Shown: piece after piece, positions 41,001 to 51,522 of the stretch
How the letters are laid out: each line of letters begins with the position of its first letter
Numbering within the stretch: position 1 is the first letter of the stretch
Assembly: GCA_039105265.1 (NCBI GenBank)
Contig: JAPFFF010000034.1
Span: 1,116,001-1,180,000, forward strand
Direction: 5' to 3'
Source: Tritrichomonas musculus
Lineage: Eukaryota; Parabasalia; Tritrichomonadida; Tritrichomonadidae
DNA length: 64,000 nt
Notes under the pieces: generated by a model
What the model saw: the letters and a program-made list of their open reading frames with translations, nothing else
What the model was told of the DNA's origin: nothing
Databases searched by the model: none
Position numbers and translations under genes: made by a program

Positions 41001-42523
41001 AAATGAGTCTGTAAACAGAAATTCATTATATTGTATAATTAAACTAAAAGACGAGCAAATTCATTAATAAATTTAATGAAAAAAAGCATTTTATAACTAT
41101 GATTTGAAATAATTATTCATTGATTTGGACATATTTTTGTAATTTATATTATTTTTTGATTAAATTAAAAGATAAACAGAATTATTAATAAATTTAATTA
41201 AAAATAAATCCATTTTTATATTCGAAATATTTAGAATTTTTCTATTATTGAAAAAAAAAATATTTTTAATTATTCATGAGTCATATTTTTAGATTGTTGG
41301 TATGAGATCTGAAGCATTACAATAAGTAAAAAATTTCTTCGGCGATTTGATTAAATAATTAAAACAAATGTAAACTATTCAAATTTAAATGTAACCACTG
41401 CTCGGGAAAAAAATCAATACTTGGGAAAAAAATCATAGACGTTAAAACAGATGTGGGGGAGCCAAAAATAACGTATTTTTTATTTAAAAAAATACCAATT
41501 TTAACAGTATAAAAAAAGATTTATTTCTTGTTATTGGAAGAATAAGTATGAAAACTTATTTTATTTTATTTAATCCGTATATCTTATGCCTAACTTGATT
41601 AAATATGAAGTTTTTATTTATCATTAAAATATATTTATCTCGATATAAAAATAAGTTATAATAAAAATTATAATATATTTATTATATAAAAACAATTTTA
41701 AAAATTATTATTTCTTCAAATACTATTATTAATAATTTTTAAATGAAAAAAATTATAAATAAATATTGCATGTGTAATGATTTACGAAATTCTTCTCAAA
41801 GATAAAAGAAAATCTAGTTTTGACGAATCAAATAAAAATAGTAATATTTAAATAAAATAATATTAAAATATAACAAATAAAACGCTGGCCAATTCCAAAC
41901 TGAGAACATATTAACTATAATAATTGTTTTTCTGACCATATAGCACCAGAATTTTTTTTTATTTTTTGATTTTGGAATGCGCCAGTCCAATCATCTTGAA
42001 ACTTTGTGATTTAATTTACCATATATATATAAGAATTTATATTATAATTTTGAACTGATTTAAAAAAAAATTTTGCTCCCCCACCTCTTATTAAACAAGA
42101 ATCGCTACTTTTTGAATTATTTACCAACTAATTATAAAACATGAATATCTTTATAATAATGATGCATAATATAATAAAAAGCCAAAAACAACTATTTTTA
42201 TTGTTATAATCATATTATCTGTTGTATTTTCTTTTTAAAAAAATAAGAGGGATCTCTATGCTTTAATCACAAGAAAATGGTTTTAAAATTCACTATTTCA
42301 AAGCTTTGCTCCATACTGAAAGTTAATAGTAATGGATCTATTTATACAAATGTTATAAAATATATCTTGAATTTTGTCACTAAGATATAGTATCGTTATA
42401 TTAGCAATCAGAAAACTAACCAAAGAAAGTTTTATGCTAAATAAATTATGAATAAAATTGTTTTCTTTTTCTTTTTACTATATCCATAATTATTAGTTCT
42501 TTTTTTTAAAATCTCACAATATA
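41001..42523. other. Right part of the pogo-like element and following non-coding DNA
   Basis: 41001-41442 is the right end of the pogo-like element without genes. 41443-42523 is AT-rich intergenic DNA, including a G/C-richer spot at 41880-42000. No gene or further repeat is recognised. Confidence 0.5.
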
Positions 42524-43687
42524 TTAAGCCAACTCAGATCCTTTCATATCAAATTGAGCCGCTTTTTCAAACCATTCGAAAGCGATATCTTCGACGAGGC
42601 TGTGTTCACCATCAAATCCCTCAATAAAGCCACAATGACCTCCTTCTTTGGTTGTCACGAGGACCATGAATCTGTTGCTACCTTCTTGTGCCTCTTTGAA
42701 GGGGAAACAGCTTTTGAAAGTGAAAGGATCGTCTTCAGCAATTAGTTGAATGATTGGTACGTTAAAACTGCCAATTTTATCGTAAATAGACAAATGTTCC
42801 CAATATTCAATGCAAGACTTCATTCCGAGGGAAGGAGCAGTGTAAGCAGTGTCCAATTCAGTCATGTTTTTCGACTTTTCAATATCAGGATTGTTCAGAA
42901 AAGGATTTTTTTTGTACAGACGATGATGACTCTCCATTATATTCGGTAAATAGAAGAAATTGAGAGGAAACGTCTCAAGTTTATGTGAAGATTTGACAGC
43001 ATCCATCGGATGTGATACAGCTACAATTGCAGTTACATCACCCGGGTGATCGATTGCATATCGTGTTGCATGCATCGCACCCATCGAGAAACCACAAATA
43101 AAAATATGCCGGGGATTCCTTTTCTTAACATAGTTGTCTATTGAAAACTTGAAATCATCGACTTCATAGGCGTTATAAGCTTTTTCACTAGTGAATTTGG
43201 CACCCGCACAGCCACGGCAATTTAGAACTGCTGCCGTGTAGCCTTTTTTAGCACATGCTACTCCAAATGAATTTATCACTTTCTCTCTGGAACCGCCACC
43301 AAGAGTGTGGAATATTATGATGATATCATCTTTTTTATTATAGGTTAAATTACCATATTTTACTTGCTGAATTACCGTGGGATGAAACCAGTCAATGATA
43401 GCATTTCCACCATCAGGGAAAACCACTTTTTCTCTCTCATTTTCAAAGTCAATTCTTTTTCTAAGCTGCATTGCATATAGAGTTTGGGCATGACAATTAA
43501 ATAACCATGGGGTTGGGTGATACGAGCCTTTAAAACGCTGAATCGATTGAACAAGATTACTAATTTGTGAATATTGGTTATAAAAAACTTTTATTGGTAG
43601 CCCTTTTTTGTAAATATATATTCTATACCCAATAAATCCTAAAAGAAACAAAAGAATAAAGATAAAAAATAAGCAAATTGCATTCAT
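42524..43687 (-). CDS. Alpha/beta hydrolase of the ABHD1/2/3-YheT type
   Basis: This 387-aa protein is likely a membrane-anchored lipid esterase or acyltransferase. An N-terminal transmembrane anchor (~4-25, FFIFILLFLLGFIGYRIYIY) is followed by the family signature HPTPWLFNCHAQTLYA, the start of the YheT/ABHD fold. The oxyanion region is FHTLGGGSRE, the nucleophile elbow GFSMG (Ser 201), the acid AEDDPFT and the base GGHCGFIEG, giving a complete Ser-Asp-His triad. The short length and GGGSRE loop fit the group. The protein most likely sits on an ER or plasma membrane with the catalytic domain outside the bilayer. The substrate (phospholipid, monoacylglycerol or fatty acyl ester) cannot be told. 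Confidence 0.93.
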   Translation of the reverse strand: MNAICLFFIFILLFLLGFIGYRIYIYKKGLPIKVFYNQYSQISNLVQSIQRFKGSYHPTPWLFNCHAQTLYAMQLRKRIDFENEREKVVFPDGGNAIIDWFHPTVIQQVKYGNLTYNKKDDIIIIFHTLGGGSREKVINSFGVACAKKGYTAAVLNCRGCAGAKFTSEKAYNAYEVDDFKFSIDNYVKKRNPRHIFICGFSMGAMHATRYAIDHPGDVTAIVAVSHPMDAVKSSHKLETFPLNFFYLPNIMESHHRLYKKNPFLNNPDIEKSKNMTELDTAYTAPSLGMKSCIEYWEHLSIYDKIGSFNVPIIQLIAEDDPFTFKSCFPFKEAQEGSNRFMVLVTTKEGGHCGFIEGFDGEHSLVEDIAFEWFEKAAQFDMKGSELA

Positions 43688-44185
43688 ACATTAATAACTC
43701 AATTTCACCTTATATGGCTAAATTATAGTAAAAAAAGGCTATTTTAAAAGATTTATCTTTTTACTAGTTTTCACAAAAATAACATTCAATTTTATTCCAA
43801 CAGTTTTTTCTTTTACCAAATTTTCTCCAATATACATTCATTTTTCAATAAAAAATTTTAAATTTTTTTTAGGTAGGTAAATGCTTCTCCAAGGCATGAC
43901 AAAATTATTTTTATTAAATCATGAAATTGATAGCTTGAGAATACTTTTTTATGATGAAATGAATGCAATGAGTATAAAAATGTAATTAATAATAATAATA
44001 ATAAAAAAGGGCTCTTAGTACTTACAAATTATTAATCTTGGCTAAAAATGACATTTTAAAAGGTCAAATTAAGGTCAAAATGGTATGAAGTATATAAAAA
44101 TTTTTTATATAACATTACAAATACAAACAAATATAATATACTAACTAACGATAGCCTTTAAAATACCACCTTTTTAAATTGGCAT
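43688..44185. other. Non-coding stretch
   Basis: AT-rich spacer with an ATA trinucleotide run near 43988-44002. Nothing else is recognised. Confidence 0.5.
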
Positions 44186-46006
44186 TTAAACTATTTCGTT
44201 TTTCATTCCTTCAGAAACGTCGAAAGACGAATATTCATACGACTCGTAGCAATCGTTGGCGCTCACCTCATCGACGTAGTATTCCTCATATGTGTAGTAC
44301 GAGTACGAGTAAGAGGTGTCATCAGAAGACAAACCGTCGTCAAGCAAGCTGTCAGAGAACTCAATATCTTGCTCTTGCATCTGCTTCTTCTTGCTGCGCA
44401 GGTAAAGAAGCATCAGGACGATGGCGACTACGATGAAAACAAAGGACACACCCGCTGTTGCGCCAATTTGGGCGACGGTTGCTGGAGCGTTGCTTCCTTG
44501 CCTTTTGACGACGTCTGCTTTCTGGATGCCGTCCGGATATTTGGTCGCTTCTGGCGAGAACGTGAACGACGGCGTAAAAATAGATGACGGAGTGAAGGTG
44601 CCTGTCTGCTGAGATGGCGGCACTTTTTGTGAAGGCGTGAATGGATCTGATGAAGAAAATTCAGAAGAAGGCGCCAAAGAGCTCAATATTAGAAATTGAG
44701 AAGAAGGTGAAAATTGACCAGAAGAGGTGAATTTCAAAGAAGGTGAAAATGATTTTGAAGAAGAAAATTGAGAGGAAGGTGAAAATTTCTTTGAAAAGGT
44801 GAATTTCAACGAAGGTGAAAATGTTTTTGAAGATAAAAAGTTAGATGAAGGTGAAAATTGCCTTGATGAGGTGAATTTAGATGAAGGTGAAAACTGTCTC
44901 GATGAGGTGAATTTTGACGAAGGTGAAAAAACCACCGAAGATGAAAAATGACGAGAAGATGAGAATTCAGAAGAAGGTGAAAACTGTCTCGATGAGGTGA
45001 ATTCAGAAGAAGGTGAAAATAATTTTGAAGACGAAAATTCAGAAGAAGGTGAAAAATTTTCAGATAAGGTGAATTCTTGTGACTGAAAAACTGGAATCTG
45101 GCACAGCTCGTTGTCGTTCTGGTTGATCTGCAGCGTAAAGAACGGACTATTCTCCTGGCAGTTTATCATGTCGATGTGCGAGTCTCCGCTAACGTCAGTC
45201 GGCAGCACGTCGAAGTATGAGTTCGTCAATTGCAGCAAAAACGCGTTTGGAATAGTCTCGGCCACCTCGAAGGACCTGCCCGAGTAATCCAATTTGCAAA
45301 AATAAACGTTCGTCATGTAATTTGTACCGCGAAATTTAATGATGCTCGAAGCGGTGCAGTTGACGATGTTTCCATTCATGAAGTGGGAGGCGACCACTGG
45401 ATTCTGCTGGGAGAAGTGCGTGCTTACGATATCGCTGCCGGTGCTGTGGAGAAAATTGAAGTTGAAAATGTGAAAATCGTAAGAATCGATTGAACGAAGA
45501 CATGCTCCAAACGAATCGTCATTTGGATGATTGTAATTGTATGAAGAGTTTATATTCGATATTCTAAACGTAGTGCGACCACTGGCCGCCATTGCTGAAA
45601 TTCCACGATTATTAGGTCCACAAAATGTGATAGTAAGCAATGACATTTGATTTTCACTTAAGGTTTCACAATGTGCATTGAAAAATTGAAATTGGTTGTT
45701 GATGGCTTCACATTGAAACCCGCATAAGTTGCTAATTGTAGTCGATTGTCCCCATATATAAAAGGCACCGCACTCATTCATTGTTGAACAATCAATAAAA
45801 CCAAGATTATGAAATTCTATAATAGTTTCAGGCTTATTAATATAAATTGCTCCTCCAATATCTGAATGAATATTGTGAAATTTGTAAAAAATTGAATAGT
45901 TAATATAAGTTAATGTTGTATCAAAACGATTTCCATCAATGCCTACATTGATTATGCAATAAACAGAACGAAATAGGATAAAAGAGAAACAAAAGCATTC
46001 ATTCAT
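44186..46006 (-). CDS. Surface protein: beta-helix-like ectodomain, Ser/Pro stalk, one membrane span
   Basis: This 606-aa type I membrane protein has a weak N-terminal hydrophobic segment (CFCFSFILFRSVYCIINVG) as likely signal peptide. The ectodomain (~25-300) has repeated short strands with GGAIYI, GAFYIW and N/S-rich turns, like the Pmp-type right-handed beta-helix proteins of trichomonads. A stalk follows (~315-480) made of about ten 14-residue units of the type FSPSSEFSSS, probably heavily glycosylated. One transmembrane helix lies at ~505-528 (VSFVFIVVAIVLMLLYL), followed by a basic stop-transfer (RSKKK). The ~75-residue cytoplasmic tail is acidic and very Tyr-rich (YSYSYYTYEEYYVDE), a possible sorting or phosphorylation region. 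The stalk unit is repeated in the DNA and could vary in number between strains. Adhesion is a likely role, by family. Confidence 0.8.
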   Translation of the reverse strand: MNECFCFSFILFRSVYCIINVGIDGNRFDTTLTYINYSIFYKFHNIHSDIGGAIYINKPETIIEFHNLGFIDCSTMNECGAFYIWGQSTTISNLCGFQCEAINNQFQFFNAHCETLSENQMSLLTITFCGPNNRGISAMAASGRTTFRISNINSSYNYNHPNDDSFGACLRSIDSYDFHIFNFNFLHSTGSDIVSTHFSQQNPVVASHFMNGNIVNCTASSIIKFRGTNYMTNVYFCKLDYSGRSFEVAETIPNAFLLQLTNSYFDVLPTDVSGDSHIDMINCQENSPFFTLQINQNDNELCQIPVFQSQEFTLSENFSPSSEFSSSKLFSPSSEFTSSRQFSPSSEFSSSRHFSSSVVFSPSSKFTSSRQFSPSSKFTSSRQFSPSSNFLSSKTFSPSLKFTFSKKFSPSSQFSSSKSFSPSLKFTSSGQFSPSSQFLILSSLAPSSEFSSSDPFTPSQKVPPSQQTGTFTPSSIFTPSFTFSPEATKYPDGIQKADVVKRQGSNAPATVAQIGATAGVSFVFIVVAIVLMLLYLRSKKKQMQEQDIEFSDSLLDDGLSSDDTSYSYSYYTYEEYYVDEVSANDCYESYEYSSFDVSEGMKNEIV

Positions 46007-47007
46007 TATATGCTAAAGCTTTGGTCAAATTTACTCATTTTAAAGGTCAATAAGTTTCAAGCGATATGCAAGTTTTTCAGAGAAACATTGAAAAAAATTG
46101 AATGCCATCACAAGCTCTTTATCTTAAATTAAATGAATATTGAAATAAAATATTAAATATATCTCAATTAATTTACTATATTTCTTAATATCAAACATTT
46201 TAAAAAGATATTTTTTCATTATAATTTTTATAATTTTGTAAAATTAAATAAATATTTGCTAAAATTCAAAAATAGACTTATAATATGTTTTTTCAATAGT
46301 TGATTATCTATTTAAAAAAAAATTGAACATAGGTGAAACGTCGGCTTCTTGTGATACAATCATTCCTTGAGTAAAATATAATTTTCTATAATATTTTATA
46401 AAGCTAATTATAATTTTTTATAGAGATCGCTATTGAATATTCCAAGATATAGATTAAATATTTTTAGGAAAAAACGTGCTGTATCAATTTCTTTCAAAAA
46501 ATAGATATAAAATCAATTCAAAAAAATAAAATCCATAAAAAATACTAGGCTTTTGTGTCCGAAATTTTTTTATATTCAAAAAGTTAAAAAAAGTATCCAA
46601 AAATATCCAGTTTGGATACTTTTCGGACATTTTTCGAAACTTTTTGAGAAAAAAAATTTCGGACACAAAAGCATAGAAAAAATATAAAAGTCATTCAAAA
46701 TTTTTTTACAAAAAATGTAAAATATTAAGATTTGATACATATTTATAATGAATATATTATTATTTTTTAATGAAACATATACCATATTTGCAAAAAATTC
46801 TCATTTTTATAAATACCATCGAGATTACTTTCTTTACAATTTATAATAAGATGCTATTTTATTTGAATTAAATGAAAATAGTGCATCTAATTTAGTCAAA
46901 AAATTCTAATTAAACAAAAATTTTTAATTTCATTAAAATATTATTCTGATATTTAAATGTTTTTTTATTAAAAATACTGACTAAACAGATTAAATCACTG
47001 AAAAATT
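46007..47007. other. Non-coding stretch with a foldback element
   Basis: AT-rich spacer. The only structured part is the 124-bp foldback at 46549-46672. Short ORFs here are shadows of that foldback and are rejected. Confidence 0.5.
46549..46672. repeat. 124-bp foldback (MITE-like)
   Basis: The ends GCTTTTGTGTCCGAAATTTT and AAATTTCGGACACAAAAGC are perfect reverse complements. Inner blocks (CAAAAAGTT/AACTTTTTG and GTATCC/GGATAC) pair too. The whole block can form a long hairpin. The flanks give no certain target duplication. Probably a tiny non-autonomous transposon. Confidence 0.85.
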
Positions 47008-48306
47008 TCATTGTATTGATTTCCGATGGGTTTTATTCAATCTTGGCCTTGCTATCGGTAATCTAAGAGATGATAGTGGTTTTGGTATTAAACTTTCGTT
47101 GTTTCTTGAAATTATATGAGGTAAACTTTTACATGGAATCATTCTATGAGATACATTTGAATAAATAACTGGATTTGCCATTGAAAAACAAAAAGGAATT
47201 TTGGCATTAATTGAATTCAATGGTTGAACCTTATAATAAAAGGTATCTGACTTTAAAAGGCGTTCAATTGGAGGAAAATTAGAAATAAGAATTTGATTTG
47301 AATCACGGAAAAGTTGTAAAACTGCAGAATAATTATTCATTGATTTATCATACGAGGATGCTGAAAAAACTGTAATGCATTTATCCCCAAAATTATAATG
47401 GGAACCGTTTTGAACGCATTGGTGCGCACGGATGATCCTATCAAATGAATTTGATTTCAGGAAATTAATTGTAGCTTCTGCACTAAATAGATTTCCTAAG
47501 CCTCTTGGATTTTCTTGGAAAAGACAGCTTGAGTGTTGTGAAGGATCGCTCCAAAGTATGTCAGAAAGAAGTGTATCATCTTCAAAACTATGAATTGGGC
47601 GACAAAACTTATTAATATTATCGATATGGTTTAATTTTGAGCTTAAACCACCATGAACACAAAAAGTTCTGTCATTTACAATTGCACAATATGGTAAATA
47701 AGAAAAGACTTTCAAGCAGGCATTATAAAGTTTTTTTGAATATTTATATCTACTGGAAGTGTTTTCATATTGACGAACTTTGCTTGATGAATTTCCTAAT
47801 TGTATATTAATTTCATTGTCACAATTTTGTTTTTGATTTGATCTAGAAACATTTCCTTCAATAATTTCACTTTTAAAGCCATATTGTTTACAGAGGGCAT
47901 CAAATTCATGATTTCCTCTGATGAGATATATTAAATCAGGATACATGACTTTTAAAGCAAATAAGATTGTAATGCATTCCAATGAAAAGTTTCCTCTATC
48001 AACATAATCTCCTAAGAAAAGGAATTTTGATACATTTTCTTGAGAATACTTTAAAATGCGTAATAAGTCATGCAAACTTCCATGAATATCTCCAACTATG
48101 ATGAAATTTCCATCAATTTTAAGAATATTATCTTCTTTTTCAAAAATTTGTTGAGCTTCTGAACATAATTCAATCAAAAGATTTTCATCAAAAGAAGGAA
48201 TCGGATTTCCTTCTCTTGAATAATGTCCAACATTGAGAATCTTATCAAGTGATTCTGTAAAAATAAAAGAATAAGATGATAAAATATAAGAAGCTGCTTT
48301 CTTCAT
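47008..48306 (-). CDS. PPP-family Ser/Thr protein phosphatase (PP1-like)
   Basis: This 432-aa protein carries the full PPP metal-binding set: GDIHG (from residue 72), GDYVDRG (~100), RGNHE (~130), and later VHGGLS, LWSDP, RAHQ and FSASSY. The length beyond the ~300-residue core comes from an N-terminal cap, a C-terminal tail (Pro/Arg-rich, RLPIARPRLNKTHRK) and an insertion of roughly 38 residues between the YGF after GNHE and the YLPYCAI strand (Asn/Ser-rich). The insertion lies where PP1 has YDECKRRY. Catalytic residues are intact, so it should be active; substrate choice may differ from PP1. No membrane segment or signal peptide is seen. The catalytic core is more PP1/PP2A-like than calcineurin-like. 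Confidence 0.93.
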   Translation of the reverse strand: MKKAASYILSSYSFIFTESLDKILNVGHYSREGNPIPSFDENLLIELCSEAQQIFEKEDNILKIDGNFIIVGDIHGSLHDLLRILKYSQENVSKFLFLGDYVDRGNFSLECITILFALKVMYPDLIYLIRGNHEFDALCKQYGFKSEIIEGNVSRSNQKQNCDNEINIQLGNSSSKVRQYENTSSRYKYSKKLYNACLKVFSYLPYCAIVNDRTFCVHGGLSSKLNHIDNINKFCRPIHSFEDDTLLSDILWSDPSQHSSCLFQENPRGLGNLFSAEATINFLKSNSFDRIIRAHQCVQNGSHYNFGDKCITVFSASSYDKSMNNYSAVLQLFRDSNQILISNFPPIERLLKSDTFYYKVQPLNSINAKIPFCFSMANPVIYSNVSHRMIPCKSLPHIISRNNESLIPKPLSSLRLPIARPRLNKTHRKSIQ

Positions 48307-48798
48307 TTTTTCTATTCAAAAGTATTCAGAAAGTATTTTGAAAAAAATTGATAAGAAAAAAACAATATGTAATTCATATATCGGCTTTTACTTTTTGTCT
48401 TCTTTTGTTTAGGTGTATATTTTCATGACCATATAGTTCATTTATTTCATATCTTTATAAATTTATATTTTTTTTATAAATTTTATGTAAATATCTTTTG
48501 AAGAAAAAATGCTCATCATTAATAAATTACTTTATATATATTAACATATAAAAGATATTATATATCCAGAATAATAATATTTTTTTACTTTTTGTTTTCT
48601 TAATATATAAGAAAAAAATAGTATTCATTATTTTTTTTGATATAAAATATTTGAGGAAGAAATAATCGTTAAAATTTATACATCCAAACAAATATTTTTC
48701 TGGATTAGGCCTCGCAACTTTTTTCTTTCATTCAGAATATTTGATACATCGCATATAATTTATTGAGATGTTAGGTATAAAATTCTATAGAATTTTAT

Positions 48799-48881
48799 TT
48801 TCCTTTGAAAAAAACTCTCAAATATCTCGCGAATGGAATTGAGAGAATTCAATTTTTCTCAAAATATAAAGAGGTTTTGAA
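48799..48881 (+). repeat. Dispersed repeat, copy 1 (copy 2 at 49460-49542)
   Basis: Both copies share CCTTTGAAAAAA, then CGCGAATGGAATTGAGAGAA followed by TTCAAT, and AAATATAA(A/C)GAGGTTTTGA. They lie in direct orientation ~660 bases apart. No ORF is involved. They may be relics of an element or conserved control sequence. Confidence 0.75.
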
Positions 48882-51513
48882 AGTACTCATAGAAATTAAA
48901 TAATCTTGCAATAAATCAACAAATAGTTCTCCAATAAAGCTTGTAATGAAATATTTTTTCAGCAATATATATTTCTTACCATTCATTTTATTTAATATTA
49001 ACAATAATTTTATTCAAATTCCAGGTTATTTTTTATTTGAAATAATTTGTGTAATTTACTTTTTTTTTGTAATTGTAATTGCTTATTTCATTGTCAAATG
49101 TCATAATATCTAAGGTTTTAATTAATATTTTCAAAAATAAGATTTTTATGAACACATTTTTATAAAAAAAAAATAGTATCACAGGTAGTATTCTAATGAT
49201 TTAAGATTATTTCCATATTTGAATTACGTTTTAACATTTTGATTTCATCTTTGTTTAAAGAATAAAATAACTTAAAATAATGATGTATTGAATGCTTTTA
49301 AAATAATGATTAATATAAAATAAACCTAATATTGATTCTTAATATATTGATTATTCTTCTTCTTGCAAAATATATATTAAAAAAAAATGAAAATTAAAAT
49401 ATTTTATTTATTATGAAAGCTCAATGAATATATTGAATCTAATAAATCAATATTTATTTTCCTTTGAAAAAAGCTAACAAATTTTTCGCGAATGGAATTG
49501 AGAGAATTCAATTCTTCGCAAAATATAACGAGGTTTTGATATAGCACATATAAATATTTGAAAGAATGTTATAACCAAAAAAAATTAAGAAGTTGTTAGA
49601 CATCTCCTTGATAAAATTGATTTATGAAATATATCAAAGCAATTTTTTTACTTATGCTTTTTTAAAAATATACTATTGAATATTTTTTCAAAAATAAACT
49701 ATTTAATAATCTACATTTTTAATTCAAAAATATTGAGAAAATTTTCAGAAATTAAATTGTGAAATTTGAGAACTTGCGAGGTCTATTTCTGGATTATCAA
49801 TTCAATGGAATATAAATATATTTGACTGAATATTCAATTATTCAAAGATATCATTCAAAAATAAATATTCTTTAAAATATATTCTTCAACTTATACTTAG
49901 TAATTACATCATAAAAATAAATTTTTGTTTTTTTTTGAAACACTTTAACTCTCAATTTTCTTTGATATTTAAATTGTGATAGACATCATAAAATATAAAA
50001 AAATTTAGAGCAGCCTGACAGATTCTATGAGCTTATACAAATAAATTGAGAGATTATTTTATTTTATATAATTTATATATATTTCTTATAAAAAATCATA
50101 TTAATCAATCAAATAAACTTTTAGATAAAATATAATATATATTGGTACTTCATATATATTATATAAAAACATATTATTAAATTCTAATGTAATAATAAAA
50201 ATGAAATTTAAGAATAAAAATAAGTATGTGTTAAATATTCTTAACAAATAAGCATATTTTATACGAACTAATATAAATATCCTATTTTCTCATCAAAGAA
50301 TTAAACAATTTAAATATCTGAAATATTTATGCAATAGACTCTTTATTTTATTCCAAATTTTAAATTTTGAGAGAATATCCATATTACTCTTTATTAATCA
50401 TCTAACAAATCTGTATTTTATTCGCTACATTGCTCAAAAACGAACCTCGCAAAAAAAATCGAAACGATAGATTCAATTCTTTCAAATTATATTGAGAGAA
50501 AACTCTTAATTTTACTCGTTGGACGATTTGAATTTCAATTAATTATTTTCATCATGTATATTGAAAATTGAATATTATTAAAAATATTAAAAATTTATTT
50601 CTTTAATATCTTAATTATGAATAAATATATATAAAATATTATAATTGAAATAGAATTACTAAATATAATATATAATAAAAGAAACTATTTGACACATTAT
50701 TAATATTTGATACAATTAAATATAATGAATGTTATTTTTTTTTTCTCATAAATATTATTTTTTGGAAGAACAAAAATAGTTCATAGATTTTCATTTATAG
50801 AACTCTCTTTGGAATAATGAATTTGTATTTTTTTTTTGTTAAAAAAAAGTTAAATTCATTTGAAAAAAAACATCAATGTTTTTTTCAGCAAAAAATTAAT
50901 ATTTTGAAAAATCCGAAAAACAAGTTTTTATTTATATTGCAATAGATAGTTTAAAACCATTAGCGATGGTTCAACCATTCAAAAAAAAAATCAGGAGAAG
51001 TTATTTACATTATCCGTCATTATCAATGCTTTTTCCATCAAGCTTACTAAATATTATTATATTAATTTATATAACGAATGTATTATTTATTATTAATAAT
51101 AAAATCAAAATAATAACAAAATTTTATGCAATAAATGCATTTTGATTTCCACTTTTTCAGAAGGGCCCTTCTCTAACTAAAAAAAATTTTTTTTTGAAAA
51201 CCGTTAGTTTGAAGTTTGATTGATCAAAATATTTATATAAATTGATGCTGTAAATATATATGGTTGAAATATCAATTTTGAAAATAAAACTCTATTGAAT
51301 AAATTCAGAATATTATATTTGGATTTAACTTTTTCCGAAATTATTTTTATTTCAATTTTTATAATCAACATATATTAAATAATATTAGATATTATTATTT
51401 TATTTAATATTAAATAATTATAATGAATGATATTATAAATTAAAATTCAATAAAATATTCCTTTTATGAAAAAATCTTAAAATATATGTGAAAAACAAAA
51501 AAATAGTGAAAAT

Positions 51514-51522
51514 TCACTTTTA
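51514..51522 (+). promoter_or_regulatory. Initiator (Inr) of the BspA-like gene
   Basis: TCACTTTTA directly precedes the ATG at 51523. It is a good match to the Trichomonas TCA(+1)-pyrimidine-T/A initiator and would give a 5' leader of about seven bases. Confidence 0.7.

Larger units (their letters stand above)
37298..41442 (+). mobile_element. pogo/mariner-like DNA transposon with TA flanks, 4.1 kb
   Basis: The left end ACGTTTACTATTTTTTTCC, continuing to TTTTTTTCCCGAGTAACC, is mirrored by the right end (in reverse ACGTCTATGATTTTTTTCC, continuing to TTTTTTTCCCGAGCAGTGG). TA dinucleotides lie directly outside both ends (37296-37297 and 41443-41444), as for Tc1/mariner insertion. The imperfect ends span about 50 bases. 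Inside are one intact DDE transposase gene, a short Cys-rich relic, and a ~45-bp tandem array interrupted by another transposon. Confidence 0.8.
48307..51522. other. 3.2-kb intergenic stretch, AT-rich
   Basis: No gene is seen. It contains a ~85-bp dispersed repeat present twice (48799-48881 and 49460-49542), a perfect 14-bp palindrome AGAAGGGCCCTTCT at 51159-51172 standing out in AT-rich DNA, and many short AT runs. The last ~100 bases hold the promoter of the BspA-like gene. Confidence 0.55.
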
